A stretch of DNA of 64,000 nucleotides from Adiantum capillus-veneris (GCA_014529385.2 CM043966.1:87574087-87638086), one strand, 5' to 3'; shown: positions 44,560-55,836, counted from the stretch's first letter. A program made the numbers and translations. Notes: generated from the sequence alone by a model not told the origin.

Positions 44560-46290
44560 AATTTAATGCTTTGCGACTAACGATAGTGTCGAAGGCCTTG
44601 CGGAATTCCACAAAGCAGCAGTAGAGTCTCCTCTTTCGTGATTTCGCTCCGTCGATCAGGCAACAAAGCATGCAGATGTGGTCGATAGTCGAGAAAGTGT
44701 GTCGAAAGCGTGCCTGTCCTGGTGCGCGTATCCCTAATGCCTCTGCATATGTACTAAGCTCTGCCTCAAGAACTGCCCCATACAATTTGGCCAATGTGTG
44801 ACGAATCGTGATAGTCCTGTGGTTCCTTGGATCCAGGGTGTCGCCATATTGTGGATAGGCACAATAGTGTGCATAGTCCACTCCTTTGGTAGTCCCTCAA
44901 CCAAAGCGCGGTTGAAGAGACGTGCTATCAAGGGGGAGAGAGTGTCTATTGCATATATCAGGTGCTCACTCTGTAGTTTAGTGTGATCTGCTGAGCGATC
45001 ATGCTGAAGGCATCGAATGGCCCTCTTCACCATACTAGATGTGAAGAAAGTCGAGGTGGTAGGTCGAGGATCAGATGGCTTTGGGATTAGTGCCAGATCT
45101 GGGGTCCTCCATGGGGGTGGTGGGGTGTGGCTTTCTCAGAATCCTCCATGTTGTGGCGCAATATGTACTCATGAGAAGGTGCTATAGCTCAAGCTCCTGC
45201 GCCTCCTCGGGGCCCTCCGTTTACGACATGTGATGGACTTAATCTGTCGCCGACCTCGCTCTCAGTGATCTCCTCCAAGGCTCGTCGAGCTTGTAGCTGT
45301 CTGTATAGATCTCTACACTCCCAGTCATGCCATCAGTTCTGGGGCATTGTCCCAGAGGGTGGGGGTCGGCCACTATGGGTAGTGTGTGGGATGCAGTTGA
45401 GGGCTGAAGTGTATAAAACTGCGGAGAGTTGGCTAGTGAGTGTAGGAGAGTGGTGTGTCTGGGTCGAGAGTGTAGATCCCCTCGTATACATGTGATGAGT
45501 AAACTCTGGCTAGCTCATGTGCGAAGTGTAAAGTGGTGTGTGGTGTGGATGTAGGTGGTGTGTGTGAGATGGGTGAGCCAGTGAAAGAGGGCGAGATGTG
45601 CGTGGTCAGCCTCAATAGATAATGGTGGGATGGTGAAGGATGTGAGCAGATGGGTTGCCTCTTTGAAGCTGATGATGTAATCCATTGTACTACCTCCACT
45701 GGCTACTGATAGCGGTATACAAGTCAAGCCACTGGTTGATGGCCGTTGCGCCATCCCGTTATAAGTAACGAGACGGTGCTGTGATCTCAGGCGAAGTAGG
45801 TGTCTCCCATATGGTGTGGGTGTGGTGGTATCTCTGGAGATCCTCTCTGCCCCTGTATCCTCCATGGTGGAGAGTAGCTCTGAGTTGTCAAAGTCGTAGG
45901 TATCACACTGTCTACTTTGTGTCGTGGTGTTGAAATCCCCTGAGGAAGACTTCACCCAGTCTAGAGTACTCCAAGATGTCCTCCCTGAGACATGCATGTG
46001 GTGAGTGTGTATCATCCTCCTTCTCTCCTCCGTGTGTATGAACCTCCTCTATCCCTCCTCCGCCTATCTGTGCAAACCTAGAGCCACTGGGTGCAAAGAA
46101 GCAATGGCAATGTAGAGAATGTGCTCCTCGGATAGCTCAATCCGTACCCACATGTAGCGTGCCTTTGGATCGCTGACTACTATCTGTATCCAGCTATAGA
46201 GTGATCGGCGATACAAGATTGCAACTCCATCGGATCCTCTAGAGGTGTTGTGCCATGTGCACTTCCTGTGTCATCAGGTGTGAACTTAGG
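44560..46290 (-). pseudogene. LINE 5' half: endonuclease and N-terminal reverse transcriptase
   Basis: Minus strand from about 46290: DGVAILYRRSLYSWIQIVV and YMWVRIELSEEHILYIAIA, then (46015-45515) SGDFNTTTQS, LLRLRSQHRLVTYNGM, GGSTMDYIIS and PPLSIEADHAHL. This is the apurinic-type endonuclease with its GDFN, D-Y and DH motifs. 45033-44734 gives LQHDRSADHTKLQSEHLIYA and LFNRALVEGLPKEWTMHTIV, and 44881-44560 gives ITIRHTLAKLYGAVLEAEL, RFRHTFSTIDHICML and LYCCFVEFRKAFDTI, the first reverse transcriptase motifs. Several shifts break it. It ends just before the palm motifs that start the fragment at 15006, on the same strand. Confidence 0.85.
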
Positions 46291-46404
46291 GATTTCTTGA
46301 GTTTTTAGCCTTTCCTTTTTTATCACTGGTAGGTGAAGAGTTCAGTGCTCTAGGTGGTGTAGTGGGAGATTAATAAGAAGAGGTACTCTGGTTCTTACCA
46401 TTGT

Positions 46405-46894
46405 TTATACCGTTTTCTTATTGTGTTGGTTCTGTGGGGTATTGGACTTGTTCTCATTAGGCTTACCTTTGTTGTGCTTCATTTCTTGCTTGAGAGCAAT
46501 TCTAACGATGTCATTGTAGTCAATGGGTCGTAAGATTTTCACCGTCGTATTTGATGTACTTGTCCAAACCAAAAGGGAAAGTCTCCTTGCGATCCTCATC
46601 CGACTTGCGTAATTGAATACCTATTTGCAAAAGACGATTGGAAAAAGACATCATGGGAGCCCCATTTTGCTTGAGCTCTCTTTAATCCTCTTTCAATCGA
46701 TCAAGGTACTACAGTGGCATAAAGGGATCCTTGAGTTTGATTTGGAAGTCGGCCCAACTATAAGATAGGGGTATGCCAGTCGTGGCACGCTCAAGGTGTG
46801 TGGTTATTTGTGCCTCTTGCCACGCTTGATACCAATTAATGACATCACCCGACATATACATGGCGGTTGCCAAAACCATAGGAGTTTTTTCCAC
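46405..46894 (-). pseudogene. gypsy D' gag capsid fragment
   Basis: The minus strand reads ATAMYMSGDVINWYQAWQEA, YSWADFQIKLKDPFMPL, then (with a TAG and a TAA) RELKQNGAPMMSFSNRLLQI and FPFGLDKYIKY, and in a further frame IDYNDIVRIALKQEM. This is the retrotrans_gag capsid order (A.x..W...F...F.P, L+Q...S..). The region 46895-47256 upstream is the decayed leader, with the same phrases as 43190-43830. Confidence 0.65.
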
Positions 46895-47256
46895 CTTATG
46901 TCGATTGGCCTGCTACAATGTGCAAAGTCCGCAATGAGTGAAAAAGAGGAAGGAGGGGAGGTTGGACAAGCCCTTCTTTTTTGGGTTACTTGCCACTCTT
47001 CAAAAACACAAGTTAGAGAGATCAACACGCCGAAGTGGTCTTGGGTTATGTACAATCTCAAACCAGCAATTTTTTTTTCTATGGATCAATTGCTATTAAG
47101 ATTGAGTGATGAAGATGTGAGCACGCCCAATGCGCAATGGACTAAGGGTGGGAGTGGTTGATGAGTCCAGGGCGGGGGGAGTGCAGATTCTTTGACAAGA
47201 TAAATCTAAGAGAGGTTCTTTAGGGTGTGATGATACTGAACACTGCCAAATACCAA

Positions 47257-47417
47257 TGTAATGTGCAGCGGAAGTGATTGATGGAGAATGCTCAAGATGA
47301 GTGCTTAGTGCGTATTCAAGGTTCCTTTTATTGAATGAGAGAGTTACTTCTTCTTCATGAGAGATGTGCAAAGACTAGAGAGAGAATGATATTGTGAGTG
47401 AAGGTTCTGTGGGTGAT

Positions 47418-47494
<77 letters not shown>

Positions 47495-48122
47495 TAACAC
47501 CAGATGGGGTCCCAAACCCCCCTCCAAGGGTCCCCCTCTGCATCGCTAGAGAGGTATTTGCTTTGGATTACACAAATGTTGATACAATGGTCCTAGATGT
47601 TGGGATGCTGATGGGATCTTGCTACTGATGCTTGGATCTGTGAGGCTAAGGGCTGAAAACTGAAAACGCTGGTGCTGATGGGGTGATATGATGCAAAAAT
47701 GCTAGAGATGCTGAGGTATTGTGGGTACTGACTTATGCTTGAGAAGTGACCCCTAGGGTCACTTGTATATGGAATTAATGAAGCTACGGCCGGGCAATGC
47801 CAATAAAAACCCATGATTTCTTAAATGTCACTTATTAATGAGCTAATAAACTCACTTATACGTGCTTCACATGCAGATAAATACCTAGGCTGGTGGTACT
47901 AATGCAAATGTACGGGAACACTCCCCAGTGCCTACACCTAGCAGACATTGGCTGTGCTCATGTGCAATCAGAGGGTATGCAACTACTGTAAAGTGTCTAG
48001 GCATGCATGTCCTACATTCAGGCTCACAAGGGTGCCAAAACACTTCCCTAGGCTGTCCTAAACCCTAGAAATAGGAATTACAGCTTGTCCACATGCACAT
48101 AGGGTTAGATTTGCACGTGACA
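47257..48122 (-). repeat. gypsy D' 5' LTR (minus strand)
   Basis: On the minus strand it starts TGTCACGTGCAAATCTAACC (48122) and ends GCACATTACA (47257), followed by a degenerate TTGGTATTTGG PBS. It is about 280 bp shorter than the plus-strand D LTR, and contains a (GA)n tract at 47424-47491. Confidence 0.7.
47424..47491. repeat. (GA)n microsatellite inside D' LTR
   Basis: A GA run of about 68 bp; the homologous position in the plus-strand D LTR (about 42987-43000) has only about 7 CT units. Confidence 0.95.
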
Positions 48123-48478
48123 TCATCATCAGTTGTTGGCGTTGAACAGTTAGTCATTTTTGGCTTTCGTATACGCTTATTTTGGTTCTCCATATTTGTC
48201 GGGACCCGATATCTTCCTCAGCAGCTTCTCAGTATTTGTTGTTACTTGTTATGGGCCTACACTTGATGCCAGCTCCAACACACTTTGATATGGGGTTATT
48301 ACCACTTAGTAGCATATGATTTGGCAAGAGGACTTTGAAGCTCAAGTGAATATTTCTTCCCTGCAATGGTGTCGATCGTTTGGTTTTAGTCTCTGCGTTG
48401 GCAGTTTGATTGCATCCTTGAATGTAATGTGTAGAAAGCAGCCCACGGTTAATACATTTACCAACCTTCTATTCGCAG

Positions 48479-48985
48479 GATGCAGATATAATGTGGTTTC
48501 GAGACCCATTTCCATACATCTCTCCAGATGCGGACGTTCAGATCGCTTGTGATCACTATCTTGGATACCCCAAATCCCTCAGAAATAGAGCCAATGGAGG
48601 CTTTTTATATGCGCGTGCAAATAAGAGGACCATTAACTTCTACAAGTACTGGTACATGGCTAAAGAGGTTTTCCCTGGAATGCATGATCAAGACGTCTTG
48701 AACAAGATAAAGCGGGATGATGCACTGTTGGAATTTGGCCTCCGACTGGAGTTCTTCGATACAAAGTACATATCAGGCTTTTGCCAATCGTCTCATGATT
48801 TTGAGAAGGTGGTTACTATGCATGCAAATTGCTGCTATGGGCTGCAGAGTAAGCTAGATGATTTGAGACAGATACTAGCTGATTGGAGAAAGTTCAGGTC
48901 CATGACGCCATCAAGAAAAAGATTCGAGAAGCTAATGTGGTCAGCTCCTAAAGCATGTCTCTCTAGTAGCAGTCTGGTCCATTGA
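48479..48985 (+). CDS. glycosyltransferase exon 3 (DxD motif and C-terminus)
   Basis: 168 codons plus stop. It follows CTTCTATTCGCAG and opens with DADIMWFRDPFPYI, the D-x-D metal/nucleotide-sugar motif of the GT77-like family. Further family motifs are IACDHYLGYP, RNRANGGFLYARANKRTI, FYKYWYMAKEVFPGMHDQDV, FFDTKYISGFCQ, VVTMHANCCYGLQSKLDDLR and WRKFRSMTPSRK, with the last conserved W-x-x-P-x-x-C near the end. The stop is the TGA at 48983-48985. With exons 1 and 2 the product is about 354 residues, the usual length for single-domain plant members. The enzyme probably acts in the Golgi lumen on cell-wall glycans or glycoproteins; the exact substrate is unknown. Confidence 0.9.
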   Translation, partial: DADIMWFRDPFPYISPDADVQIACDHYLGYPKSLRNRANGGFLYARANKRTINFYKYWYMAKEVFPGMHDQDVLNKIKRDDALLEFGLRLEFFDTKYISGFCQSSHDFEKVVTMHANCCYGLQSKLDDLRQILADWRKFRSMTPSRKRFEKLMWSAPKACLSSSSLVH

Positions 48986-50277
48986 TGATGGGATATATGA
49001 AGAGCTCTTTTTCAAGGCTCACTGGCTGAGCATTGAAATAGCTGGGAATGCTTGTTGTGCTTGTGCCGATTCATAACGGTTTATGCTAAAAGCTATCCTG
49101 ACTCACTTCTCATCTCGTCTCATGCTAAATAGCATGAGAAGAGATGAGAAAAAAGGGTAAATGAGAAGAGATGCATGTGAAGTGCTTCTACATGCTTTAT
49201 GTGTGCACACTTAAATGTGAAGTATTGGTGTAGATTCTGCAGCAGTAAGAGTATGATGTCACGTTTCATCTATGGCATTGGGCATCAGAGTTGGCTCTGC
49301 AGTGTTGATCTCCTTACATTCGGTCGTTAATTTCTCTTCATCCAGCGTGCGCGGATGTATATATGGTGACTTTTGTTTGAAATCTCTTTGGTGTAATCAT
49401 GGTACAAGAAGATTTGAGGCGCCTTGATCTTTAATGCGCAAGATTAAGGTGCCTCGCGTTTCCAGCAGGCTCTTGTTTGAAGTCGCTTCACGTAATGTGT
49501 GCACCATTGTTGTGAAATGCAACCAATGGGATGAGATCACAAGCTGGCTAGAATTCAGGACCTTTAATCTGTAAAATTCTTCCTAGAGCAGTGATTATTG
49601 TGAATTGCATTTTAGCTTTGCATTGAGTGATAGAAGCTTAGTACTTGGTTCTATGCCCTTATTGTTGGGCATTGATGACATTAGTGGGGCAGATTTTTTT
49701 TTTCCTGCCAATATAGAAAGCAATAAGGAGCTGAGTTCTTTTACTTGAAAAATCCGATCAGAAAGTCCAAATGGTGCCAATTCTGAGGGCAAGACATGAC
49801 TGAAATGCATAGCTTAATTGTACTCCATTGTTATTGGACACTAATGGAGTTTTTTCTTTTGTACTTCTTCAGACGTCCATCATTAGTTCATGTGTAATGT
49901 CTTTGGATTTACACTTCTTATAATTTTGTGGATGGCTTTGTACAGTCAACTCTGTGTGTGTCTCATGATCTTTTTAAACAAATGGTTCTTCATGCATCAG
50001 TATTTGTTTATTGTCGGGTTCACGAGGACATTGATATCGCATGGTTCTAGTTTCCAATGTATGCAAGCTACCTTTCTCGACTATGGGCTGTTGTAAATGT
50101 ATGATATTTTGACAAGAATTCAGCAAGCTAAACAAGTATGTGAATCTCTTTGGCAATGCTCAACAAAGGCTCTTTTAGAGAGCTTAAGAATTACTCTTAC
50201 GGGCAAAGAAAATTAATATGCTCATAAATTGCGATAATGGATGGCCGGCTCTTGTTAATAGCATTCTTTGATAAAGG
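48986..50277 (+). other. downstream region, probable 3' UTR and intergenic DNA
   Basis: No coding evidence. The 3' untranslated part of the transferase gene probably begins here; I see no convincing AATAAA signal in the first kilobase. A near-perfect hairpin lies at 49108-49151. Confidence 0.4.
49108..49151. repeat. 21 bp inverted repeat, 2-nt loop
   Basis: TTCTCATCTCGTCTCATGCTA pairs with TAGCATGAGAAGAGATGAGAA across AA, one mismatch. It lies 123 bp after the transferase stop. Confidence 0.85.
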
Positions 50278-50520
50278 TGTTGGGGGTATGGGCATTGTAG
50301 CACCTCACACATGGGAAAACCCTTAAGTTTAGGAGTCATGTGAAATGTGTGAGCCGCTATAAAGGCAAGAAGCGTGTGCCAATAAGAAGCATGTATAGAA
50401 GACAAGGTTCATGTGACAAGTTTGTACAAAGCAACCTTTTGTATTCATATGTTATCTAATGCAATCATTCTCCTTTTTCAATATGAATCTCTTCTTCCTT
50501 TATCCACCTTAACCTTTTCA
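50278..50520 (+). repeat. LTR-like repeat, possible 5' LTR of non-coding element
   Basis: TGTTGGGGGTATGGGCATTG... runs to ...AACCTTTTCA, followed after two bases by TGGTGTCATTGG (50523-50534), a degraded initiator-Met-like PBS. The first ~100 bp match 53660-53765. Confidence 0.45.
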
Positions 50521-51677
50521 GATGGTGTCATTGGTGTAATGGTGATTAGCATCTCCTAATCACTCTCCTAGATCCTAATCATTCTCTCTTTTCTATGCTA
50601 GGTCTTGTGTGCCACACAATCGCTAAGTAAATCTCTTTTAGAATAAATCTCTCATTAGCTTTTGATTTTGGATCGTGAGCATGTTTATGGAACACTACTT
50701 GCATCAAAATGATTTGTTGCTAATTGAGAGAGTAATATATATAAGTTATTTCTATCACTCTTCTTTCTGTCTGGTTCTTTGTACTTGATTTTGTGAGTGC
50801 CTTTTTGTGTGTGAGAGAATACCCTTTGAATAGAAAAGAGACGTTGGAATTTTATTTTTGGGGAAGGCATTCGATTCAAGTAAAAGGCGTAAGTAAGATT
50901 GTCATCTTTTATCTTTTCTACAGCTTTTGCCATCCGGACTTGAAGAAGTCCATATGCAAAGGAGGCCCACTATACACAAAGCATCCAAGGAATGCAAGGC
51001 ATGCTCGCTCTGAGGAATCCTTGCTAGCTTTTTGCACGAGCCATCTTGTCGTGTTGTCCCAAGGCATCGTCTGCCTTCACTCGGCTCCCAACCACATCTG
51101 CTTTCCTCACATGGAAACAAATAGCATCCACTTATTGTGCTCTATCTGCTACATCGAAAAAGGCCAGTTCACCTGGGAGGCGAGTTGCGAACATGTTGTC
51201 AACCAGCAACCGTGAGTTTTCTTGTTCACCGAGTTGTCGTTTTCTTGGGTTTTCCCTTGTTGCAGCCTCGCTCTACCCTTGCAGGCATGAGCACACCCAC
51301 AACTTCTGCGCAACACGTGTGCAACACTTTACTGGATTTTCCTCATGAGAACACACAGGGTTCACAACTTGTTGCGCACAAATTGCAAACCAGCCCTCCA
51401 CGGAAACTGGCTCCTAGCAGCTGGTTCATCAACCTCTTGTACTACTCAATTCTCAATCTTCTCATCAACGCTATGCAGCCCTCGACTTCTACAAACAGTT
51501 GCCCACTTGTGTTGCCAACCACGTTAGGTGCACCGCCGTTCGACAACTTCTAATCTCTGTAGGTCACTCTTGCTACACAAGCACTGCAAAACACTCAGCC
51601 CATCACAACCCCCTATTAATGTTCACAAGAAGTTTTGGACAAATTCTCACAATAATTCCCACATTGTGCCTTACCTC

Positions 51678-51757
51678 AACATCATGAGCTTCTGTGAGGG
51701 AGGCACCGCATACCTAGCTAGGTATGCGGTGCCTCTCGAGCAGAAGCTCATGATGTT
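51678..51757. repeat. 80-nt loopless near-perfect palindrome
   Basis: The arms 51678-51717 and 51718-51757 pair at 36 of 40 positions, centred on CTAGCTAG, with AACATCATGAGCTTCTG and AGGCACCGCATACCTAG fully paired. Confidence 0.92.
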
Positions 51758-51905
51758 ATTCATTGTATGAAAAACATTGGAAAAGACTTCGTTTTCATAC
51801 ATGAGAAATTTCTAAATCTTCTTGTGGTTGCCTAAAGTTGGAACCTTCCCAAATGTCAGTGACCTGTCTTGCTTGGCATTGGATTTGCACACACATCCCT
51901 ACTTA

Positions 51906-52187
51906 GGCCATGGTCACGCGAGGCTAGTTTTTGGTTATTTGAACAAATAACTAAGCCTCATTCTTGGTCACACACAAAAGCGAGCATTGAATGAGTAACT
52001 ATGCTCACCCTTTGTAACTATGCCGATTTTGGCATAGTTGTGAGGTTCAGGGCTTAGTTGGGAGGATGAATGAATAACTTAGCCTTACGTGACCATGCAA
52101 GAAGCTTAGTTATTCATTTAATGCTCTGTCTGGGCATAGTTGCCTTAGCTATCTAAATTGATAATAAAGCCTACCGTGACCATAGCC
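51906..52187. mobile_element. Harbinger/Tourist-like MITE, copy 1 (282 bp)
   Basis: It starts GGCCATGGTCACGCGAGGCT and ends ...CTACCGTGACCATAGCC, an inverted terminal repeat, with TTA on both sides (51903-51905, 52188-52190). TTA target duplications and GG...CC ends fit PIF/Harbinger-type MITEs. It contains an internal near-palindrome, AACTATGCCGATTTTGGCAT. Confidence 0.8.
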
Positions 52188-52390
52188 TTAGTCTATTGGC
52201 CCGACTACACTTGCGATGACCACCTTCACCCCAACGTCGTCAACATTTCATGCTGATTCAATGCTGTGGCCATACCCGCCTTGTCACACCCACCTTGCTA
52301 AACTTCGTCGACTGTTGTTTCCTTATCACTCCTACCTCATGTGCACAAAATCAAGCTTCATCATCAATTGTGAATCGTAGCCTATGCTTA

Positions 52391-52671
52391 GGCTATGGTC
52401 ACACGAGGCTTAATTATTAATTATAGATAACTATTAGCTATGGCAAGAGACAACATTAAATGAATAACTAAGCCTCTTGCATGGTCACCCGAGGCTTAGT
52501 TATTCATTCATCCTCCCAACTAAGCCTTGAGCTTCACAACTATGCCAAAATCGGCATAGTTACAAAGAGTGACATAGTTATTCATTTAATGCTCCTTTTT
52601 GCATGTGACCAAGAATGAGGCTTAGTTATTTGTTCAAATAACTGATAACTAAGCCTTGCGTGACCGTAGCC
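52391..52671. mobile_element. Harbinger/Tourist-like MITE, copy 2 (281 bp), inverted
   Basis: GGCTATGGTCACACGAGGCT ... GCGTGACCGTAGCC flanked by TTA (52388-52390, 52672-52674). The internal sequence matches copy 1 in reverse orientation. Its right end is partly duplicated at 52682-52735. Confidence 0.8.
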
Positions 52672-53182
52672 TTAGTACCATCCGTTCAAATAATTGATAA
52701 CTAAACCTTTGCGTGACCGTAGCCTTATTACCATCCGTCCCTACGTGTAATGATGTAAAATGCCCATGTGCTGGCACCAGTTAAAAGGACCCGTCCTAAC
52801 AGCGTATATGCTCAACACATGTGCAATCAAACTCAAGGTGGGCTTTCTCACACGCCTTCAATGCTTTTATTAAGAGTTGTACAACAATCAACCACAACAA
52901 AGAGAGGATTCTCAAGTAGAGTCATCAAATATTTTCATGAATATTCCTTTGCATAATATCTACGTCAACTCACTCTCCTTATTGTGCACCAAGCAATGTA
53001 CGCATATATCTCTACTTCCACAATTATGGCTTTTGTATGAGGAGACACTACAATTTTTACGATAAGACCTTCAAAGGATATTTCTGATATGTGTGCCACG
53101 CTTACACAAGCATCAATCATCTATGACACATGACACACCACATATAGCTACTTCAAGGACAAAAACAACAAACAAAATCACG

Positions 53183-53347
53183 CAATCAATCTACAAAAAC
53201 AAAAAAAAATCTACAAAATCATAGCATCAAACAACATGGCAACTACAACGGCATTTGCACCAATCAATCTACAAAAACAACAAAAAATCTACAAAATCAA
53301 CAACGATAGCATCAAACAACATGGCAACTACAACGGCATTTGCACCA
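53183..53347. repeat. ~80 bp tandem duplication
   Basis: CAATCAATCTACAAAAACAA ... ACGGCATTTGCACC occurs twice, at 53183 and 53261 (offset 78 bp), with small indels. Confidence 0.85.
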
Positions 53348-53659
53348 CGTGCACAAGGGAAAAGACCCTCCAACTGCAAAAATAATGCTGTGTATATGTG
53401 AAGCGCTCATTTTGTGTGTCTTCATATCCTCTTGTGTGTCTTAAGAGAAGTTTGTGTATCCACCCTTGTTTTCGGGGGATTTATGTGCTTCACCCTTTTG
53501 TGTAGGACAAACTAGTGTTTACCTACCTACTTTTGTGTGAGGGGAGGATTTGTGTGCCTACACCCTATGTGTCAAGGGGAGGCAAAATTGTGTTCCTTCA
53601 TTCCCGTTTATGTTTTGAGGGGAGAATTTATGTGAGTGCTATACCCACAAGGGGAGGGT

Positions 53660-53920
53660 TGTTGGGGTGTGGGCATTGTAGCACCTCACACTCATGGGAA
53701 AGCCCCCTAGTTTAGGAGTCATGTGGAATGTGTGTGTGCCATCATAAAGGCAAGAAGCGTGTGCCGCCAGAGATGCAACATGCAAGGATGAGGTGTTGGT
53801 GACGAGGTGAAAGAGCGTGTAAGGATGAGGTGTTGTTGATGAGGTGAAAGAGCGTGTAAGGATGAGGTGTTGTTGATGAGGTGAAAGAGCGCCAATCGAG
53901 CAGGTTTCATAGTGGCCCAT
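53660..53920 (+). repeat. LTR-like repeat, right copy, with 37 bp minisatellite
   Basis: TGTTGGGGTGTGGGCATTGT matches 50278 onward for about 100 bp, preceded by a polypurine tract. It then contains three 37 bp units starting AAGGATGAGGTGTTG at 53784, 53821 and 53858 that are absent from the left copy. Confidence 0.6.
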
Positions 53921-54007
53921 TGCACTAGTTAAATTAATAGTGCCGATTGAGCAAGGTAAGGAACGCTACCTTGTAGCTGACTTAACATTGCTATATTCAA
54001 GAGGAAA

Positions 54008-54010
<3 letters not shown>

Positions 54011-54088
<78 letters not shown>
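54011..54088. repeat. (AC)39 microsatellite
   Basis: A pure AC run of 78 bp. Confidence 0.97.
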
Positions 54089-54091
<3 letters not shown>

Positions 54092-54610
54092 TATTGGGCT
54101 ATGGTCACTCCATAATTTCTTGTGTATACATTAGATACATTAGATACCAAAGCAGTAAAGCCCCATAGCTCAAGCTTTTTCTTCACTTTGTTCTCAACCC
54201 TTGACACATGGGTTTTTGCACCAATTCTTGGCTTGACCATTGGCAGTAAACGGAGTGGACAAAGATTCAAATCGAGCCATTTGAAGTCAAAAAGTGCTTG
54301 AAACACTTCCGATTGATGAGCTAGCTGTGGGTTCCTCATAGCGAGTTAGATCAAATTGAGAAAAGTTTTAGACATGGAAAGAACTAGCAAAAGCTTGAAA
54401 ATTGTCTACGAGCGTTACTTTGGGTGTCAAATATTTCTTTTTGACTATTTTGATATGCAAATTAAATCGTTTCAATGCTTGTGAGTACAACTTGTCACCA
54501 TATGCTAATTGATGCTTCCACATACTTGCAATTTGCACTTTGAGAAAGAATTTATGCAAATCAATTCCTAGAGATACTGCACTGATTGTCATGAATGGAT
54601 ATGTGGAAGG

Positions 54611-54960
54611 AAGGCAAGTTAAGGTCTTGTTGATACAGGTTCCACTCATAATTTTATCAGCCGAGGCTTGTTAAGAGTTTAAATCTCCAGACACAGTCAA
54701 TAAGTACAAATACACTATGGAGCTAACAAATGGCAAGGAGATTGAGATTTGGGATCAACAAGTTATTCTGCTACCTCTCAAAATTCAACCGTATGAGGAG
54801 AAGCTCAATTTTGAGATTATATGTTTAGCACGATTTGATATTGTGGTAGGCAAGGAGTAACATGATAGAAGGAATCCACTTATAGTGTTTTTGACTCATG
54901 TGTACCAGTTTCAAGATGATGGGAAGTGGGTGACGATTTGTGGGGTGGGTCAAAGCATGT
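54611..54960 (+). pseudogene. Ty3/gypsy protease remnant
   Basis: At 54632 the frame reads DTGSTHNFISRGLL, the retropepsin active site. After a stop and shift, YTMELTNGKEIEIW, LNFEIICLARFDIVVGKE and NPLI follow, as in gypsy proteases where D-I-V-L-G-x-x-W-L closes the domain. The expected Trp codon is a TAA. Nothing recognisable of reverse transcriptase follows. Confidence 0.7.
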
Positions 54961-55341
54961 ATAGGTGGTACCACTGTTTGCACTTTTTGGTGGTACGACG
55001 AATAGCCCCTAGAAGGAGGGAACTTTATTGTTTTGCAAATGTAAGAAAATAAGAAAGAGGGAACTTTTCAAGTTGCATGCAATGATATTATTTGAAAAGC
55101 ATGCAAAATCTACCTAAATGCATGCCTATCATTAAGACCTAACTTGGGCTCCTCATTTTTCAAAATGCCATTAAGAGTACTAATGATGATGTGACCCTCT
55201 TCTATTGCCTCCTCCGCCTCCCTGCTCATAGAAGCCCTGCGTGCTTTCCTCCTCTCCACCCTTCTCACAGAAACTACCGTGCTTTCCTCTTCTCCACCCT
55301 TCTCATAGAAGCTATCCTACTTTCCATCGATCAACACAGAG

Positions 55342-55836
55342 ATGAGCACTCCCACCCCCAAGAAGATCACACCCTCTAGGACGTGCAAGAATCCATTTCA
55401 AGATGCAGAGTCTATTCAAGAGACCCCTTCAAATGCACCATTATCTGAGCTTGCTGAAGCTTCCCTATCTAAATGTTGCCCCCCGATAGCAAAGTCTACT
55501 CAGAAAGGTGAGCTATGCTAGTCTATCTTGTCTGAGCAATGCATGCTTGCATTTATGGTCGTGTCAATGCATGATTTTAATATTGGCAGCAAAACTAACT
55601 TTTCCCTCATCTTATTTACAACATCGTCAGAGTATCCAAAATTGTCCCGATTTTGCTACTCAGCATCGAAGCTGCATCATGAGTATGGGTTTAGCATGGA
55701 GGGCAAGCTACACAAGGACCTCACTGACGAGGTCTTGCCACCTGATCAGTGGCTCACAGTATTCAAGGTGCCTAAGAAAAAGAAGACCAAGGTCTTCCTC
55801 CACATGGTGCACGACCACCTCCATGACGGGTTTTGA
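55342..55836 (+). CDS. unrecognised candidate gene, exons 1 and 2
   Basis: An ATG at 55342 opens a Ser/Thr/Pro-rich frame (MSTPTPKKITPSRTCKNPFQ...) to an AAAG/GTGAGC donor at 55507, phase 1. The acceptor ATCGTCAG at 55630 restores frame into YPKLSRFCYSASKLHHEYGF, DEVLPPDQWLTVFKVPKKKK and FLHMVHDHLHDGF, ended by TGA at 55834. After the stop the same frame keeps reading LLYQKVYQASPSNGELMTKF, so the TGA may be a mutation. I know no family with these motifs. It may be a pseudogene or a transposon-borne gene. Confidence 0.3.

Larger units (their letters stand above)
50521..53646. other. interior between the two LTR-like repeats, no recognised gene
   Basis: I found no protein domain. The interval contains the 80-nt hairpin, two MITEs and a duplicated segment described separately. 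Short frames near 51046-51553 are Ser/Thr/Cys-rich with no known motif. A polypurine tract-like ACAAGGGGAGGG at 53647-53658 precedes the right LTR-like copy, so the whole may be a non-autonomous LTR element. Confidence 0.35.

Noticed and set aside
53940-54134. Thr-His repeat protein
   Set aside because: It is a translation of the (AC)39 microsatellite.
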